Source: Mucilaginibacter sp. PAMB04168
GTDB lineage: Bacteria > Bacteroidota > Bacteroidia > Sphingobacteriales > Sphingobacteriaceae
Reading direction: 5' to 3'
DNA length: 64,000 nt
Assembly: GCF_039634365.2 (NCBI RefSeq)
Contig: NZ_CP155079.2
Coordinates: 248,001-312,000, forward strand
Positions 45,042-54,900 of this stretch are shown here, piece by piece. Every line of letters begins with the position of its first letter. Positions within the stretch are counted from its first letter, which is position 1. The notes under the pieces were generated by a model. It saw only the letters and a list, made by a program, of their open reading frames with translations, was not told the DNA's origin and made no database searches. Position numbers and translations under genes: made by a program.

Positions 45042-46130
45042 TTAAAAATTAACCACTTCCCAATAAGCCTTTTTAGGTTTCAAATTGGTGTCAAAAAGTA
45101 GTGGGTAATTTTTACGCCCCCGGCCATCAAGCCAGGTATAACGGTCCGAAACGTTCCAGAATGTAACTCCGGTTATATTTTTCTTGTATTTGCGGAATAC
45201 TTCAAAAGCCATTTTATATTTTTCCAGTTGCTGTTGTTCCATTTCGGGTGTAAATGTGGCTTTAGCCTGTTGTTGTTCTCCACTAATTAGTTGTCCGCCC
45301 TGCCGGCCTGCATATACCGATATATCAAGTTCTGTAAACTGTATCTGCAAACCTAATGACGAGAACATTTTAATCGACTTTTCCAGTTCATCACGGCTTG
45401 GATTGGTAACCGACCAGTGCGCTTGTAATCCCACACCGTTCACTGGCACTCCCTTTTCCAACAGGTTTTTCAACAACTTGTAAATCTTTTCGCGTTTAGC
45501 CGGTTGCTCAGTGTTGTAATCGTTATAAAATAATACGGCTTTAGGATCGGCCTCGTGGGCGTATTCAAATGCTTTCTCAATAAATTCCTGTCCGGTTATT
45601 TGATTCCATTTCGATTTACGCAAAAAAGTAGTATCGTCGGCAACGGCTTCGTTTACTACATCCCAGGCATAAATTTTCCCTTTATACCGGGTTACTACTG
45701 CATGGATATGTTTCCGGAGTCGTTCCAGTAAAACCTCTTTGCTCACATCGTGGCCAGCTGTATCCTTAAACATCCAAGATGGTGCCTGGGCATGCCAGCA
45801 AAGCGTATGCCCGCGAACTTTAAGATGGTTACGTTGGGCAAATGCTACAATGCTGTCGGCATCACGCCAGTAAAAGCGATTTTCCTCCGGGTGAATAGGT
45901 CCCATTTTCATAGCGTTTTCGGGCGTAATGCTGCTAAATTCTTTAACAATTAGTTGGCTCTCTTCTGTATGTAACTCTCTTGGCGTTACAGCAGCCCCAA
46001 CAGGAAAATATTTTCTGTAGTAATCCTTTAATCCCTTGTCCGAATCAATTTTTGACGGCCGCCAGGCCAGTCCGGTGATACACAAAGCTACAGCACCCGT
46101 TAAGCAGATGATTTTACCTTTTCTTTTCAT
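45042..46130 (-). CDS. GH10 endo-1,4-beta-xylanase
   Basis: A 362-residue protein with a short hydrophobic N-terminal export segment (IICLTGAVALCITGLAW). The GH10 barrel is complete: SSITPENAMKMGPIHPEEN, VRGHTLCWHAQAPSWM, YAWDVVNEAV with Glu161 as acid/base, NGVGLQAHW and IQFTELDIS with Glu267 as nucleophile. It cuts internal beta-1,4 bonds of the xylan backbone. There is no carbohydrate-binding module. The gene is convergent with the xylan SusD gene and divergent from the GH127 gene; its upstream region carries one AACATTTG element (minus strand, 46277-46284), in line with control by the HTCS. It defines the substrate of this PUL more strongly than any other gene. Confidence 0.96.
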   Translation of the reverse strand: MKRKGKIICLTGAVALCITGLAWRPSKIDSDKGLKDYYRKYFPVGAAVTPRELHTEESQLIVKEFSSITPENAMKMGPIHPEENRFYWRDADSIVAFAQRNHLKVRGHTLCWHAQAPSWMFKDTAGHDVSKEVLLERLRKHIHAVVTRYKGKIYAWDVVNEAVADDTTFLRKSKWNQITGQEFIEKAFEYAHEADPKAVLFYNDYNTEQPAKREKIYKLLKNLLEKGVPVNGVGLQAHWSVTNPSRDELEKSIKMFSSLGLQIQFTELDISVYAGRQGGQLISGEQQQAKATFTPEMEQQQLEKYKMAFEVFRKYKKNITGVTFWNVSDRYTWLDGRGRKNYPLLFDTNLKPKKAYWEVVNF

Positions 46131-46665
46131 AATTTTATGAGATAATTTGAATGTGACAGCATAAAACCGGATGATTTAAACTTTTGATGACTAGCTGTTT
46201 TCTAACGGTTTTGCAGATTTTCAAAAATAATGGCATGAAAGAGAATGAAAGGTGCCGTTTGTATATATCATTTCTACAAATGTTCATTAACCCGTTATAA
46301 AGGCAAAGCTCATTCGGATTACGCCTGTCTGTTACAGTAAACATCCTTTTTAAAATTTAGCCGGTACCCCGTAATACAACATAGGCATTAAAGCAATTGT
46401 TGTATAAATACAGTTAAACAAACTCATTATCTATTTGCACAATAGTGCTATATTGAAGGGTAAATCAAAAATAGCTTTGGAAGCCGGTTAGTAGTGGCAA
46501 AGCTTTACTATTGTATTGCAATGCGAAGGGCTTCATTACGCCAGACGTTAGACTTAAGTAAACTCAAATCGTTTACACAGGTAGAAATTGCTTAAAATTA
46601 TATCGATTATTACCAACGGTGTATCAGGCCTTCTTATTTAATTAATCGGTTGTAACCATTAAACT
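46131..46665. promoter_or_regulatory. Divergent regulatory region, GH10 / GH127
   Basis: No gene is supported. On the minus strand AACATTTG is present at 46277-46284, in the context TACAAATGTTCATT on the plus strand, close to the tandem repeat in front of the HTCS gene. TTAAACAAA lies near 46414. The rest is AT-rich without clear structure. Confidence 0.5.
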
Positions 46666-49029
46666 ATGTCAATGCTCTTAAAATCAGCTTTTCGTTTTCT
46701 CCGTTTAGGTGTGTTAGTTTCTGTTACTTCACAGGCATTGGCACAGGCGCCTTCCATGCAGCCTTTTACTTTGGGCCAGGTAAGGTTGTTGGAAAGCCCG
46801 TTTCGACGCGCAGAAAACACTAACCTGCAATACATGCTTCGTTTAGAGCCCGACCGGTTGCTGGCGCCTTACCTACGGGAGGCTGGCCTGAAGCCAAAGG
46901 CAGAAACCTACGGAAACTGGGAAAACTCTGGTTTGGACGGCCATACCGGCGGGCATTACCTAACCGCTTTAGCACAGATGTATGCTGCCACAGGAAATCA
47001 AGAGTGTAAACGGCGACTTGATTACATGGTTAGTGAACTGGCCCGCTGTCAGCAAAACAACGCTGATGGATACGTTGGCGGAGTGCCGGGTGGAAAACAG
47101 ATGTGGGCTAAGTTTAAGCTGGGTGATTTTACTGAATTTAATCAGAAGTGGGTGCCTTGGTATAATTTACACAAGCTATATGCAGGTTTACGGGATAGTT
47201 ATTTGCTGGCAGGTAACACTCAGGGTAAGGCGGTGTTTTTGAAGCTAACTGATTGGGCCATGAATGAGCTTTCGGACCTAAGTGAAGCGCAGGTTCAGCG
47301 AATGCTGGGCACAGAGCATGGCGGTATGAATGAAGTTTGTGCTGATGCGGCCGCAATTTCGGGGCAAAAGCGTTATTTGGAATTGGCCAGGCGATTTTCG
47401 CACCAGGCACTGTTGAGGCCGCTTGAAAACAAAGAAGACAAACTAAGCGGAATGCACGCTAACACGCAAATTCCGAAGGTGATTGGCTTTGAACGAATAG
47501 CCGAATTAAGTAACGATACTGATTATCATAATGCAGCGCAGTTTTTTTGGCAAACTGTTGTGGATAAGCGCACCATTTCAATTGGTGGTAACAGCGTAAG
47601 AGAGCATTTTAATCCGGCTGGCAATTTTGCTTCCATGATCGAGTCTGAGCAGGGCCCGGAAACCTGCAATAGCAATAATATGCTCAAGCTTTCCAAGATG
47701 TTGTTCTTACATGATTTTCAGGCACAATACATCGAGTTTTATGAACGCTTACTGTACAACCATATCCTTTCATCACAACATCCGGAAAGAGGGGGTTATG
47801 TTTACTTTACGCCTATACATCCGCAGCATTACCGGGTATATTCTACCGCAGATGAAGGTTTCTGGTGTTGTGTAGGCACGGGCATGGAGAATCATGGCAA
47901 ATACGGCGAATTAATATATACTCATCGCAACAACGACTTGTATGTGAACTTATTTATTCCGTCAGTATTGAACTGGAAAGAGCGAAAATTACAGGTTACA
48001 CAACAGAACAAGTTTCCAGAAAATGAAGATAGCCGGCTGACCATTAAAATTGCAAAGCCAGAAAAATTTACCATTTATATCCGCAAACCAAAATGGTTAA
48101 GTAATCAGGGGTACAATGTTAAAGTAAATGGACAAGTAATCAACGGCTCATCGGTAATTAATAATTATTTAGCAATTAAGCGGCTATGGAAATCAGGCGA
48201 CCAAATTACGGTGCAATTGCCCATGAAACTTTATACAGAGTACCTGCCTGATAATTCTCAATGGGTTTCGTTTTTACGCGGCCCGCTGGTACTGGCCGCT
48301 GCAACTGATACCGCAAATTTAACCGGATTGCGTGCAAATGGCAGTCGGTGGGGGCATATTGCAACCGGCCCTATGTACCCGCTTACCACTTCGCCTTTGT
48401 TAGTTGGTAATAAAAGTGATATTGAAAAGGCTGTTGTAAAAAGCGCAAATGGTAACAATGTATATACTGTAGGTAAAGCTGTTATGCAGAACAAGTTTAA
48501 AAATTTAAAACTGGTTCCTTTTTACACCTTGCATGATACGCGTTATATGCTTTACTGGCCTGTTGTCTCTTCAAGGGACAGTGCTTCTCAAAAACAGGCG
48601 GAGTTGCAGATGTTAGATAATACCTATATCAAGCTGGCCTCACGTACCGTTGATGGAGTTGCCCCCGGAGAACAACAGCCCGAGAACGACCATGCGCTGA
48701 TTGCTGACAGGTCTGAGACGGGCATTTTTAGAAATCTGCACTGGCGAAATGCTGCAGGTTACTTTGGTTACCGCATGCGCATGTCTCCTGCTGTAAATAA
48801 ATTAAGTATCACTTATTATGGGCTCGAAAAAGCCGATTTTGATATCTACATCAATGAAACCAAGCTTGCTCATGTTACCCTGGAAGGCACCGAGGGCGAT
48901 ACTTTTGTTGCAAAAGAACTTGCTGTTCCGGAGGATGTAAAAAAAGCGGGAAATAGTATTCAGGTTAAATTTGTAGCTACGCCGGGTAAAAAGACTGCGG
49001 CCATTTATGACTTGCGTTTACTCAGGTAG
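46666..49029 (+). CDS. Secreted GH127-type beta-L-arabinofuranosidase (DUF1680)
   Basis: A 787-residue protein with a signal peptide (to about residue 27, SQALAQ). The GH127 barrel (about residues 30-560) shows GHTGGHYLTALAQMYAATG, WVPWYNLHKLYAGLRD, ETCNSNNMLKLS with Glu332 and Cys334, and FWCCVGTGMENHGKYG with Cys401 and Cys402. By analogy with bifidobacterial HypBA1 these form the zinc site, and Cys401 would be the nucleophile; Glu313 is the likely acid. A C-terminal beta domain follows. Known GH127 enzymes remove beta-L-arabinofuranose, and other specificities occur in the broader family. In a xylan PUL it would act on rare side chains or on pectin or glycoprotein contaminants. The GH95 gene follows after 32 bases. 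Confidence 0.9.
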   Translation: MSMLLKSAFRFLRLGVLVSVTSQALAQAPSMQPFTLGQVRLLESPFRRAENTNLQYMLRLEPDRLLAPYLREAGLKPKAETYGNWENSGLDGHTGGHYLTALAQMYAATGNQECKRRLDYMVSELARCQQNNADGYVGGVPGGKQMWAKFKLGDFTEFNQKWVPWYNLHKLYAGLRDSYLLAGNTQGKAVFLKLTDWAMNELSDLSEAQVQRMLGTEHGGMNEVCADAAAISGQKRYLELARRFSHQALLRPLENKEDKLSGMHANTQIPKVIGFERIAELSNDTDYHNAAQFFWQTVVDKRTISIGGNSVREHFNPAGNFASMIESEQGPETCNSNNMLKLSKMLFLHDFQAQYIEFYERLLYNHILSSQHPERGGYVYFTPIHPQHYRVYSTADEGFWCCVGTGMENHGKYGELIYTHRNNDLYVNLFIPSVLNWKERKLQVTQQNKFPENEDSRLTIKIAKPEKFTIYIRKPKWLSNQGYNVKVNGQVINGSSVINNYLAIKRLWKSGDQITVQLPMKLYTEYLPDNSQWVSFLRGPLVLAAATDTANLTGLRANGSRWGHIATGPMYPLTTSPLLVGNKSDIEKAVVKSANGNNVYTVGKAVMQNKFKNLKLVPFYTLHDTRYMLYWPVVSSRDSASQKQAELQMLDNTYIKLASRTVDGVAPGEQQPENDHALIADRSETGIFRNLHWRNAAGYFGYRMRMSPAVNKLSITYYGLEKADFDIYINETKLAHVTLEGTEGDTFVAKELAVPEDVKKAGNSIQVKFVATPGKKTAAIYDLRLLR

Positions 49030-49061
49030 AAATACGTATTACCAGTTATATAGTGTATGCT

Positions 49062-51542
49062 ATGATTAAAATAAACTTGAGCAAAGGGTTGCTTATAAGT
49101 ATGCTTTTTTGTCTAACCTCTGTAGTACTTGCCCAACCGGGCAAATCTCAACAGGCACTTAAGCCCAATGAACAACGTTATCGCCTTTGGTATAACAAGC
49201 CTGCCGCTAACTGGAATGAAGCCTTGCCTATTGGTAATGGTCATATCGGCGGGATGGTTTTCGGGAATGTTGTGCAAGAACGCATTCAACTTAATGAGGG
49301 AACAATCTGGGGTGGAGGTCCCAACAACAATTTAGATTCAGCTGCGGCACCACACCTAACCGAAGTTCGTTCGTTGCTGACGCAAAAAAAATATGCAGAG
49401 GCCCAACAGGTAGCCAATAAGTACTTGGGCCCGAAGGGCAATAGCGGAATGCCCTATCAATTAGCCGGAAACCTTTATATTCAATTTCCAGGTCATGAAG
49501 AGGTGACTCGTTATAGCCGCGACCTGGACATTGCGAAAGCTGTTGCTACAGTAAGTTACACGTATAAAAACGTTGAATACAAAAGGGAATATTTCACCTC
49601 TTTTACGGATAACGTTTTGCTGGTTAGGCTTACCGCTAACAAGCCCCGAATGGTTAGTTGCCAAATTAACCTGCAAAGCCCGCTCAAACAGCGTTTAACT
49701 GCAACTAATAATGATCTTATCCTTGCCGGGTCTGGTAGCGATCATGAAAATCAGCAAAGTAAAATTCGTTTTAACATCATTGCCCGTACCAAAATAGTTG
49801 GGGGCGGCTCCACTACTGATAGTTCAGGGATCCGGGTTCAGAATGCGGATACTGCACTGATTTACTTAAGCATAGCCACAAACTTTGTGAATTATAAGGA
49901 TGTTTCGGCTCAGCCTTACCAGCGCGCGTTAAAATTTCTTGATGCCGCTTATAAAAAAAGGTTTAATGAATTGTGCCGTGCGCATTTAAAGTACTATCAG
50001 GCATACTTTAATAGGGTACATTTAAATCTTGGCACCCTAAATAATTCACAGCCTACTGATGTACGAATACAGAAATTTGCCACTAGCCGAGACCCGCAAC
50101 TGGCCGAGTTATATTTTCAGTTTGGCCGTTATCTGCTTATATCTTCTTCACAGCCAAGCTCACAGCCGGCAAATTTACAGGGTATTTGGAATGGTGAGCT
50201 AAAAGGACCGTGGGACAGTAAGTACACGGTAAACATTAACACCGAAATGAACTACTGGCCTAGTGAAGTTACGCAGCTTACTGAATTAAATGCCCCGCTA
50301 TTTAATATGATCGGTGAGTTAGCTGAAACCGGAAAGTCAAGCGCAAAAGTTATGTATGGTGCAAGGGGCTGGATGTTGCACCACAATACTGATATCTGGC
50401 GTGTTACCGGTGTGGTAGATGGTGCTTTTTGGGGGCTTTGGCCTACCGCTAATGCCTGGTTATGCCAGCACTTATGGGAACATTATCTTTTCACTGGCGA
50501 CCGCAAATTTTTGCAACAGTACTATCCGGTGATGAAAGGAGCTGCTCAATATTTTATTGATGTTTTGCAAAAAGAACCCGATCATGGCTGGTTGGTGGTT
50601 AGCCCATCTGTTTCGCCAGAACATGAATATATCGGCGGTCGGAACGCAGTATCAGTTACAGCCGGTGCAACCATGGACAACCAACTGGTTTTTGGATTGT
50701 TCAGCAACTTGATTAACGCTTCGACAGTCTTAAATACTGATCAAACGTTTGCTGATACGTTAAAAACATTAAGAGATAAATTGCCTCCAATGCAGGTGGG
50801 CCAATACGGGCAATTACAGGAATGGCTTAATGACCTGGACAGTAAAACAGATAACCATCGTCATGTTTCTCACTTGTACGGACTGTTTCCGGGTAGTCAA
50901 ATATCTCCATTTCGACAGCCACAACTGTTTACTGCTGCCAGAAATTCGCTTATTTACCGCGGCGATGTATCTACAGGCTGGTCAATGGCATGGAAAATAA
51001 ACCTATGGGCGCGCTTGTTAGATGGCAATCATGCTTATAAGCTGATTAAAGATCAAATTTCGCCGGTCAGTAAACAGTCCGGAGGTACTTATCCTAATTT
51101 ATTTGATGCACACCCGCCTTTTCAAATTGACGGAAACTTTGGATGTACGTCGGGTATTGCAGAAATGCTGTTACAAAGCCATGATGGCGCTATTTACTTA
51201 CTACCGGCATTGCCTGATGAATGGGAGCAGGGCAGCATATCGGGCTTAATGGCGCGGGGTGGGTTTAAAATAGGGATACAATGGCGTAATCACCGTATTT
51301 ATAAACTTAGTGTATACTCAACGTTGGGTGGCCAGTGTAGGTTGCGTAGCAACCAAATGTTAAATGTAAAAACCCTTAAAACAGCTCGGGGAAACAATAC
51401 AAACCCATATTTCAAAACCGACCGGATTTCTAAGCCTGTGCTAAAGATTCCGGCCATGCAGTTAGCCTACAATCAACCGGAGAGCTGGTTATATGATTTA
51501 CATACACAACCGGGTAAAACGTATACCTTTTTAATTAAATAG
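49062..51542 (+). CDS. Secreted GH95 alpha-L-fucosidase / alpha-L-galactosidase
   Basis: An 826-residue protein. A GTG at 49053 is in frame, but the ATG at 49062 gives the signal peptide (LLISMLFCLTSVVLAQ) and is preferred. GH95 landmarks are LWYNKPAANWNEALPIGNGH and LNEGTIWGGGP in the N-terminal domain; VNINTEMNYWPSE (about residues 390-402), SPSVSPEHEYIGG, and HPPFQIDGNFGCTSGIAEM in the barrel, which hold the Asn, Glu and Asp residues used by this inverting family. Characterised members remove alpha-1,2-L-fucose or alpha-L-galactose, and the latter occurs in complex cereal glucuronoarabinoxylan. Its place next to the GH127 gene in a xylan PUL makes the L-galactose role attractive, but sequence alone does not decide. 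Confidence 0.91.
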   Translation: MIKINLSKGLLISMLFCLTSVVLAQPGKSQQALKPNEQRYRLWYNKPAANWNEALPIGNGHIGGMVFGNVVQERIQLNEGTIWGGGPNNNLDSAAAPHLTEVRSLLTQKKYAEAQQVANKYLGPKGNSGMPYQLAGNLYIQFPGHEEVTRYSRDLDIAKAVATVSYTYKNVEYKREYFTSFTDNVLLVRLTANKPRMVSCQINLQSPLKQRLTATNNDLILAGSGSDHENQQSKIRFNIIARTKIVGGGSTTDSSGIRVQNADTALIYLSIATNFVNYKDVSAQPYQRALKFLDAAYKKRFNELCRAHLKYYQAYFNRVHLNLGTLNNSQPTDVRIQKFATSRDPQLAELYFQFGRYLLISSSQPSSQPANLQGIWNGELKGPWDSKYTVNINTEMNYWPSEVTQLTELNAPLFNMIGELAETGKSSAKVMYGARGWMLHHNTDIWRVTGVVDGAFWGLWPTANAWLCQHLWEHYLFTGDRKFLQQYYPVMKGAAQYFIDVLQKEPDHGWLVVSPSVSPEHEYIGGRNAVSVTAGATMDNQLVFGLFSNLINASTVLNTDQTFADTLKTLRDKLPPMQVGQYGQLQEWLNDLDSKTDNHRHVSHLYGLFPGSQISPFRQPQLFTAARNSLIYRGDVSTGWSMAWKINLWARLLDGNHAYKLIKDQISPVSKQSGGTYPNLFDAHPPFQIDGNFGCTSGIAEMLLQSHDGAIYLLPALPDEWEQGSISGLMARGGFKIGIQWRNHRIYKLSVYSTLGGQCRLRSNQMLNVKTLKTARGNNTNPYFKTDRISKPVLKIPAMQLAYNQPESWLYDLHTQPGKTYTFLIK

Positions 51543-51562
51543 TTATCGTGAATGCTGCGAAG

Positions 51563-51600
51563 TCGACTTAGGCAAATAAGCCGGTATCGACTTACGCAAA
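51563..51600. repeat. Imperfect direct repeat after GH95
   Basis: TCGACTTAGGCAAA at 51563-51576 and TCGACTTACGCAAA at 51587-51600 differ by one base, with a 24-bp period. They lie 20 bases after the GH95 stop codon. Function unknown. Confidence 0.5.
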
Positions 51601-51804
51601 ACCCAACATGATAACAAACTTTTTTAACAACAGATTAACAGTTTAGATCATCTCCAGCATTGGTAAATAAAAGCTATCTGGTCATTGTACTTGTATTTTA
51701 TCGGATGTAATGCGGCCAGCATAACCGTGTTGCCAGTTATACCTCTTTATTAAAACTAAAGTGCTAATTGTGTTGTGATTGAACTTCTGCATAGCATAAT
51801 TGTA

Positions 51805-51831
51805 CAAATGTTGCATTTCAAATGTTGCATT
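51805..51831. repeat. 13-bp tandem repeat in the HTCS promoter
   Basis: CAAATGTTGCATT occurs at 51805-51817 and again at 51819-51831, period 14 bp. Each copy contains CAAATGTT, the reverse complement of AACATTTG. The repeat overlaps the -33 region of the promoter candidate, so a protein bound here could activate or block it. Confidence 0.65.
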
Positions 51832-51844
51832 CAAGGTATATTTG
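51810..51844 (+). promoter_or_regulatory. Candidate promoter of the HTCS gene
   Basis: TATATTTG at 51837-51844 matches TAnnTTTG, and GTTG at 51810-51813 is a plausible -33 element with a 23-base spacer. The leader to the chosen ATG would be about 125 bases. It overlaps the tandem repeat. Confidence 0.5.
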
Positions 51845-51975
51845 TTCAACCAATTAAGAGAAGACGTCCTGCATTGCAGATTTGCCGTTAAACTTCTTGA
51901 TACTTATTCTTCCTGTATCAACAAAGCCACAAGCAATAATCTACCTGAATGCAGGAGGATAGTAATAACCTAATT

Positions 51976-54900
51976 ATGCATTTAGATTTTTATAAATTTA
52001 AATTACTGGCTGTAATTTTTAGCCTGTTTACTGGTTTAGCCACTGCAGGCTTTACGCAAACGCCTAAATATAATTTTACAGCAATCAGCTCTAAAGAGGG
52101 CCTTTCTTCTAACACTGTTACTGCCATTTTAAAAGACAGGTACGGATTTATATGGTTTGGTACAGAGGATGGCTTAACCCGGTTCGATGGTATAAATTAT
52201 ACAGTATACCGGCATAACCCGAAAGACACAACAAGTTTACGCTCAAGCGAGATTACCAGCATTCACGAAGACAGGGCCGGACAATTATGGGTAGGTACAA
52301 GTGGTTCTTTACATTTGTTCGATCGCAAACGTAACTCCTTTCATCATTTTAAATCGAATAGCGAGCCAGACGGATTTACAAGTGCTATTATTAAAAGTAT
52401 TTGCAGTGATTTTGAAGGGAAGATTTGGGTAGCAACGCTTGGCGGACTTGACAGGTTAGATCCTGTTACAGGCCAGGTAACCAAGTTTCGGGAAATTCGC
52501 GGTGCTCCTTATGAAATTGGTCACCAGCCCGTATTAAAAGTTTATGAAGACAGCCGCAGGCGGATGTGGATCGGGGCCAAAAATGGTCTGTATCAGTATG
52601 ACCGGCGGACTGGCCATTTTATCCCATTTTTACCAAATAACAAAGACCCGCAAAGCCTAGCCGGTGGTACGGTAAAGGCTATTACAGAAGACCAAAAAGG
52701 CAATCTTTGGCTGGGTACAGATGGAGGTATTAGCAGGCTTTTGACAGACGGTAAGCATTTTTTTAATATTAAAGATACGAGTTCATCGCCCGGAAGATTG
52801 TCCAGCAATACGGTGTATGCACTGGCGCCGGCCGGCCGTAATTCACTTTGGATTGGCACAGAGGAAGGCCTTAATGTCCTTAACCTTCAAACGGGTTCGA
52901 TAGAACATTACCTGCCTGACGGCCGTAACATTTACAGCTTGACCGGAAAATCGGTTCGTAGCATATTGATTGATAACCAGGGTATAAATTGGTTGGGGCT
53001 ATACATGGCCGGGGTAAATAAATATGATAGTAACTTAACGTTATTCAGTCTCATAAAAAGCAACCCATATGACGCTTTTGGCCTCAGTGCCCGCTTCGTC
53101 ACATCTTTTTCGCGTGGTGATGGCGGTCACATATTTATAGGAACCGACGGGGGAGGGTTGTCATCTTTTAATCCTCAAAATGGTTTGTTCAAGCGTTACT
53201 CAATTACTTCAAAGATTAAAAAAAATGCGTCGGCCCTCACCATCTTAGCACTTAACCGTACCAGTGATGGAAATTTATGGATAGGAACTTATCAAGACGG
53301 TCTGTTCAAAATGAATCCTTCAAATGGAGCAGTTCAACAGTTTATAAAGGGCTCCGGCAATGCTACCATTAACCACAATGAAATTTTTTGTTTAAAGCAG
53401 GATAGGAATGGCCAATTGTGGGTAGGCACTAACGGAGGGGGAGTTAATGTTTACGATCCTAAAAGCCAAACGTTTAAGTTTTATGTTACTATACCGAGTG
53501 CAGGTAACGAATTTAGTATTCCACTAAATGGCTATATACGGGATTTTGAGGAGGATCAATATGGCAGGATGTGGATTGCTTCACACGGAACGGGCATTGC
53601 AATTTATGATCCAAAAAGCCAGCAATTTTCCGTGTTAAGCCGGTTAGCCGGAAATTTGCCAAGCGATTTAATACAAACGCTGTTCCTGGATCGGAAAGGC
53701 AACATGTGGGCAGGTACAGGCGATGGATTGCTCAAAATAGACGTACTCACTAAGCATGTAGAAACCTTTGGAGAGGAGCAGGGACTTGCTGATGGTATTA
53801 TTCATAAAATTTTAGAGGACCGGGCCGGAAGAATTTGGTTCAGTACGAACAGAGGACTGAGTTGGCTCGATCCAAATCGTAAAATTGTAATTAACTACAG
53901 CGCATTTAACGGCCTGCAGGGCGGCTCATTTGAGCAGGGATCGGGTTTTTCAGATACCGATGGTACAATTTATTTCGGGGGTACTGACGGCTTTAACTAC
54001 CTCCAGCCTCAAGGCGGCATCCGGGTAAATAAAAATCCTACCCCGGTTGTTTTCACCAGCTTAAAAATTGGTGCCAAGGAGATAACAAGTGCCGACTCAG
54101 ATATATTAAGTACGGATATAACGATTGCAAAGAACGTACGTCTGAATTATAAACAGAATTTCTCTATTAGCTTTGTAGGCCTGAATTTTACCGGCACCAA
54201 GCAGAATCATTACTTATATCGCCTTAAGGGCTTCGATAAAGATTGGATTAATGCAGGTACTAAAACAACGGCCTATTACACCAATCTCAGCCCCGGGGAA
54301 TATACTTTTGAGGTTAGAGCTATTAATAATGATGGCGTTCCGGACAAGAACATCAGTGCTGTTACCATCTCTATACCACCGCCGTTTTGGATGACGGTTT
54401 ATGCATACTTTCTTTACATTGCTGCGATAGGCGCCTTGTTGCTCTACTTACGTTATCGTGGTATTCAGAAACTTAAACGAACTTTCAAGCAAGAAGAGGC
54501 CAGACGCGAAGCGGAACGTTTGCATGACTTAGATCGTTTGAAAATTAAGTTTCTGACCAACTTGAGTCATGATTTTCGTACCCCTATCGCATTAATTATG
54601 GCCCCGGTTGATAAACTGATGGCGCAAGGCATGGAAGATAGTGCCTATACCCAACTTTTGGTTATTAAGAGAAACGCCAGGCGGTTATTGAACATGGTTA
54701 ATCAGTTGTTCGATCTCCGGAAGATAGAAGAAGGTGAGACAAAAATTAACTTGGTCAAAGCCGATATCATTGCATTTCAAAAAGAAGTCAGCGAGTCATT
54801 CCGTGATCTGTCGGAGAAAAAGCGCATTGCATTTGTATTCAAATCATCTCTCAATTCATTATTTACAAGCTTTGATCCCGATAAGCTCGAACGGGTGTTG

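Larger units (their letters stand above)
51543..51975. promoter_or_regulatory. Upstream region of the HTCS gene
   Basis: No gene is supported. It contains an imperfect direct repeat just after the GH95 gene (51563-51600), a 13-bp tandem repeat at 51805-51831, and a -33/-7 promoter candidate at 51810-51844. An AGGAGG at 51953-51958 lies 17 bases before the chosen ATG, too far to act as a normal ribosome-binding site. Confidence 0.55.
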
